Notes under the pieces: generated by a model
The model's database searches: none
What the model was told of the DNA's origin: nothing
Seen by the model: the letters and a program-made list of their open reading frames with translations, nothing else
Part shown: in pieces, positions 5,272 through 6,020 of the stretch
How the letters are laid out: the number at the start of each line of letters is the position of its first letter
How positions within the stretch are numbered: the stretch's first letter is position 1
Program-made: the position numbers and the translations under genes
NCBI GenBank assembly: GCA_001916005.1
Contig: MNRP01000021.1
Coordinates: 1-6,020, forward strand
Direction of reading: 5' to 3'
Source: Clostridium sp. 26_22
GTDB lineage: Bacteria; Bacillota; Clostridia; TANB77; CAG-508
DNA: 6,020 nucleotides

Positions 5272-5448
5272 ATGCAATTTTCAAACAAAGATATTCAATT
5301 ATTTAATGAAGCAGGAATAGATGTAGAAAATAAGAACTATACAAATGATGAAGTTGAGAGATTAAAAATTAAAGTAACAGAATTTATTATTAGTCAAAGT
5401 ACAAAAGATATTGATAAATATAGTAAAAAATTTAGTAGTTTATTATAA
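5272..5448 (+). CDS. Small hypothetical protein (58 residues)
   Basis: ATG 5272 is preceded by AGAGGT (5258-5263) with about 8 bases of spacing, and a well-placed promoter lies upstream, so this is very probably a real gene although short. The product is soluble and charged, reading MQFSNKDIQLFNEAGIDVEN at the N-terminus, then a predicted helix (DEVERLKIKVTEFIISQS) and a Lys/Ser-rich end. This looks like the compact small proteins common in gut Clostridia, but I cannot name a family or role. It is 12 bases upstream of the MmcQ/YjbR gene and shares its transcription unit. Confidence 0.75.
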   Translation: MQFSNKDIQLFNEAGIDVENKNYTNDEVERLKIKVTEFIISQSTKDIDKYSKKFSSLL

Positions 5449-5460
5449 AATGGATTAGAT

Positions 5461-5787
5461 ATGGATAAAGAAGAAATAATAAAATATTGTTTAACATTAG
5501 AAGATACATTTAAAGACTGCCCATTTCCAGATGACTTTGAATCTGTAACAATGAAACATTGTAAAAACAAAAAGTGGTTTGCACTAATTATGAATGTTAA
5601 TAATAAGTTATATCTTAATGTAAAAACAGATCCGAATTATTCAGATATATTAAGAAATACTTATGATTATATAATACCTGCTTATCATATGAATAAGGAA
5701 CATTGGAATACAATTATTATTGATGGAAAAGTCGACAAGGTGTTAGTAAAAGAATTGATAAAAGAAAGTTATAAATTAACAAAGTAA
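5461..5787 (+). CDS. MmcQ/YjbR family protein (DUF419, CyaY-like fold)
   Basis: The 108-residue product matches the MmcQ/YjbR family in pattern over its whole length. An N-terminal helix leads to PFPDDF (20-25), then strands with WFALIMNV and KLYLNVKTDP (38-58), the family turn IIPAYHMNKEHWNTIIIDG (about 71-89), and the closing helix VKELIKESYKLT. The His-Met-Asn-Lys-x-His-Trp-Asn block is the clearest signature. Length is close to the usual 110-120 residues, so it seems complete. The family has a CyaY-like fold related to MmcQ; a DNA-binding role is often annotated but the exact function is unsettled. It is probably cytoplasmic and co-transcribed with the small gene upstream; its ribosome site (GGAT, 5452-5455) is weak, which suggests some dependence on that gene's translation. 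Confidence 0.92.
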   Translation: MDKEEIIKYCLTLEDTFKDCPFPDDFESVTMKHCKNKKWFALIMNVNNKLYLNVKTDPNYSDILRNTYDYIIPAYHMNKEHWNTIIIDGKVDKVLVKELIKESYKLTK

Positions 5788-5822
5788 AAAGAAAATAGTA
5801 AGTTGTAGGGAAGATATAAAAA

Positions 5823-6020
5823 ATGAAAGTAATAACAATATGTGGAAGTTTAAAATTTCAAAAAGAAATGATGATAGTAGCAGAAAATTGGCTTTAGAAG
5901 GTAATTGCGTTCTTACACCAGTTTATCCAATATCAGAAAATTTAGAAAAGACAGAGAAACAACTGGGAAAATTAAAAGAAGCAAATTTTAAAAGAATAGA
6001 ATTATCAAACTCAATAAGAG
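5823..6020 (+). pseudogene. Nucleoside 2-deoxyribosyltransferase-like gene, frameshifted and cut by the window end
   Basis: ATG 5823 opens MKVITICGSLKFQKEMMIVAE, typical of the N-terminus of small nucleoside 2-deoxyribosyltransferase-like (Rossmann-type) proteins, with the ICGSLKF nucleotide-binding turn. The frame then reads NWL and stops at TAG 5895-5897. In the frame starting at 5888 the text resumes as LALEGNCVLTPVYP and continues open to the window end, as the family expects (VAEKLALEGN). One A missing from the run at 5884-5887 explains the break. Near the end, LSNSI (6002-6016) stands where relatives usually have LSDAI, so a conserved Asp is Asn here, which would fit decay. A sequencing or assembly error remains possible. 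A ribosome site (AGGGAAG) precedes the ATG at rather long spacing; it lies 35 bases after the YjbR gene. Confidence 0.75.

Noticed and set aside
1..6020. Insertion sequence or attachment-site repeats
   Set aside because: No transposase or integrase text and no long direct repeats are visible; the mobile-element reading rests on gene content only.

Overview
The window is very AT-rich, uses the standard stop codons, has A-rich Shine-Dalgarno sites, and carries every supportable gene on the + strand. Gene content and codon choice point to a low-GC Gram-positive, most likely an anaerobic gut-type member of Clostridia or a relative. A sortase-type Cna-B adhesin next to an LtrC/ArdC-N-like protein suggests accessory DNA of the integrative-conjugative type. 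No integrase, relaxase or attachment site is visible, so that reading is an inference.

Left part (1-2068): the 3' two-thirds or so of a large surface adhesin. It consists of a thioester-protein stalk segment, four Cna-B/SpaA isopeptide domains, a DUF11-like domain and a C-terminus that stops right after LPRTGC. A strong hairpin terminator follows. Middle part (2091-4260): a tight four-gene cluster comprising a coiled-coil protein, a 39-residue basic protein, an ArdC-N/LtrC-like protein whose zincin motif looks degenerate, and an acidic protein I do not recognise. It closes with a second terminator.

The stretch 4261-4740 has no confident gene. It contains several inverted repeats, a possible 36-residue membrane peptide, and, at its right end, a good promoter with a hairpin presenting the ribosome binding site of the next gene. 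That gene (4745-4969) overlaps a 38-residue reading frame by ATGA, and an A8 run could instead join the two by a -1 shift. A terminator follows at 5114-5147.

Right part (5204-6020): an extended -10 promoter drives a small gene, an MmcQ/YjbR-family gene and the start of a nucleoside 2-deoxyribosyltransferase-like gene. The last is interrupted by an apparent one-base deletion and runs off the window.

The most interesting points are the tail-less LPRTGC end of the adhesin, the degenerate zincin in the ArdC/LtrC-like protein together with its uncertain start codon, the structured non-coding block at 4261-4740, and the two frame-disruption candidates.
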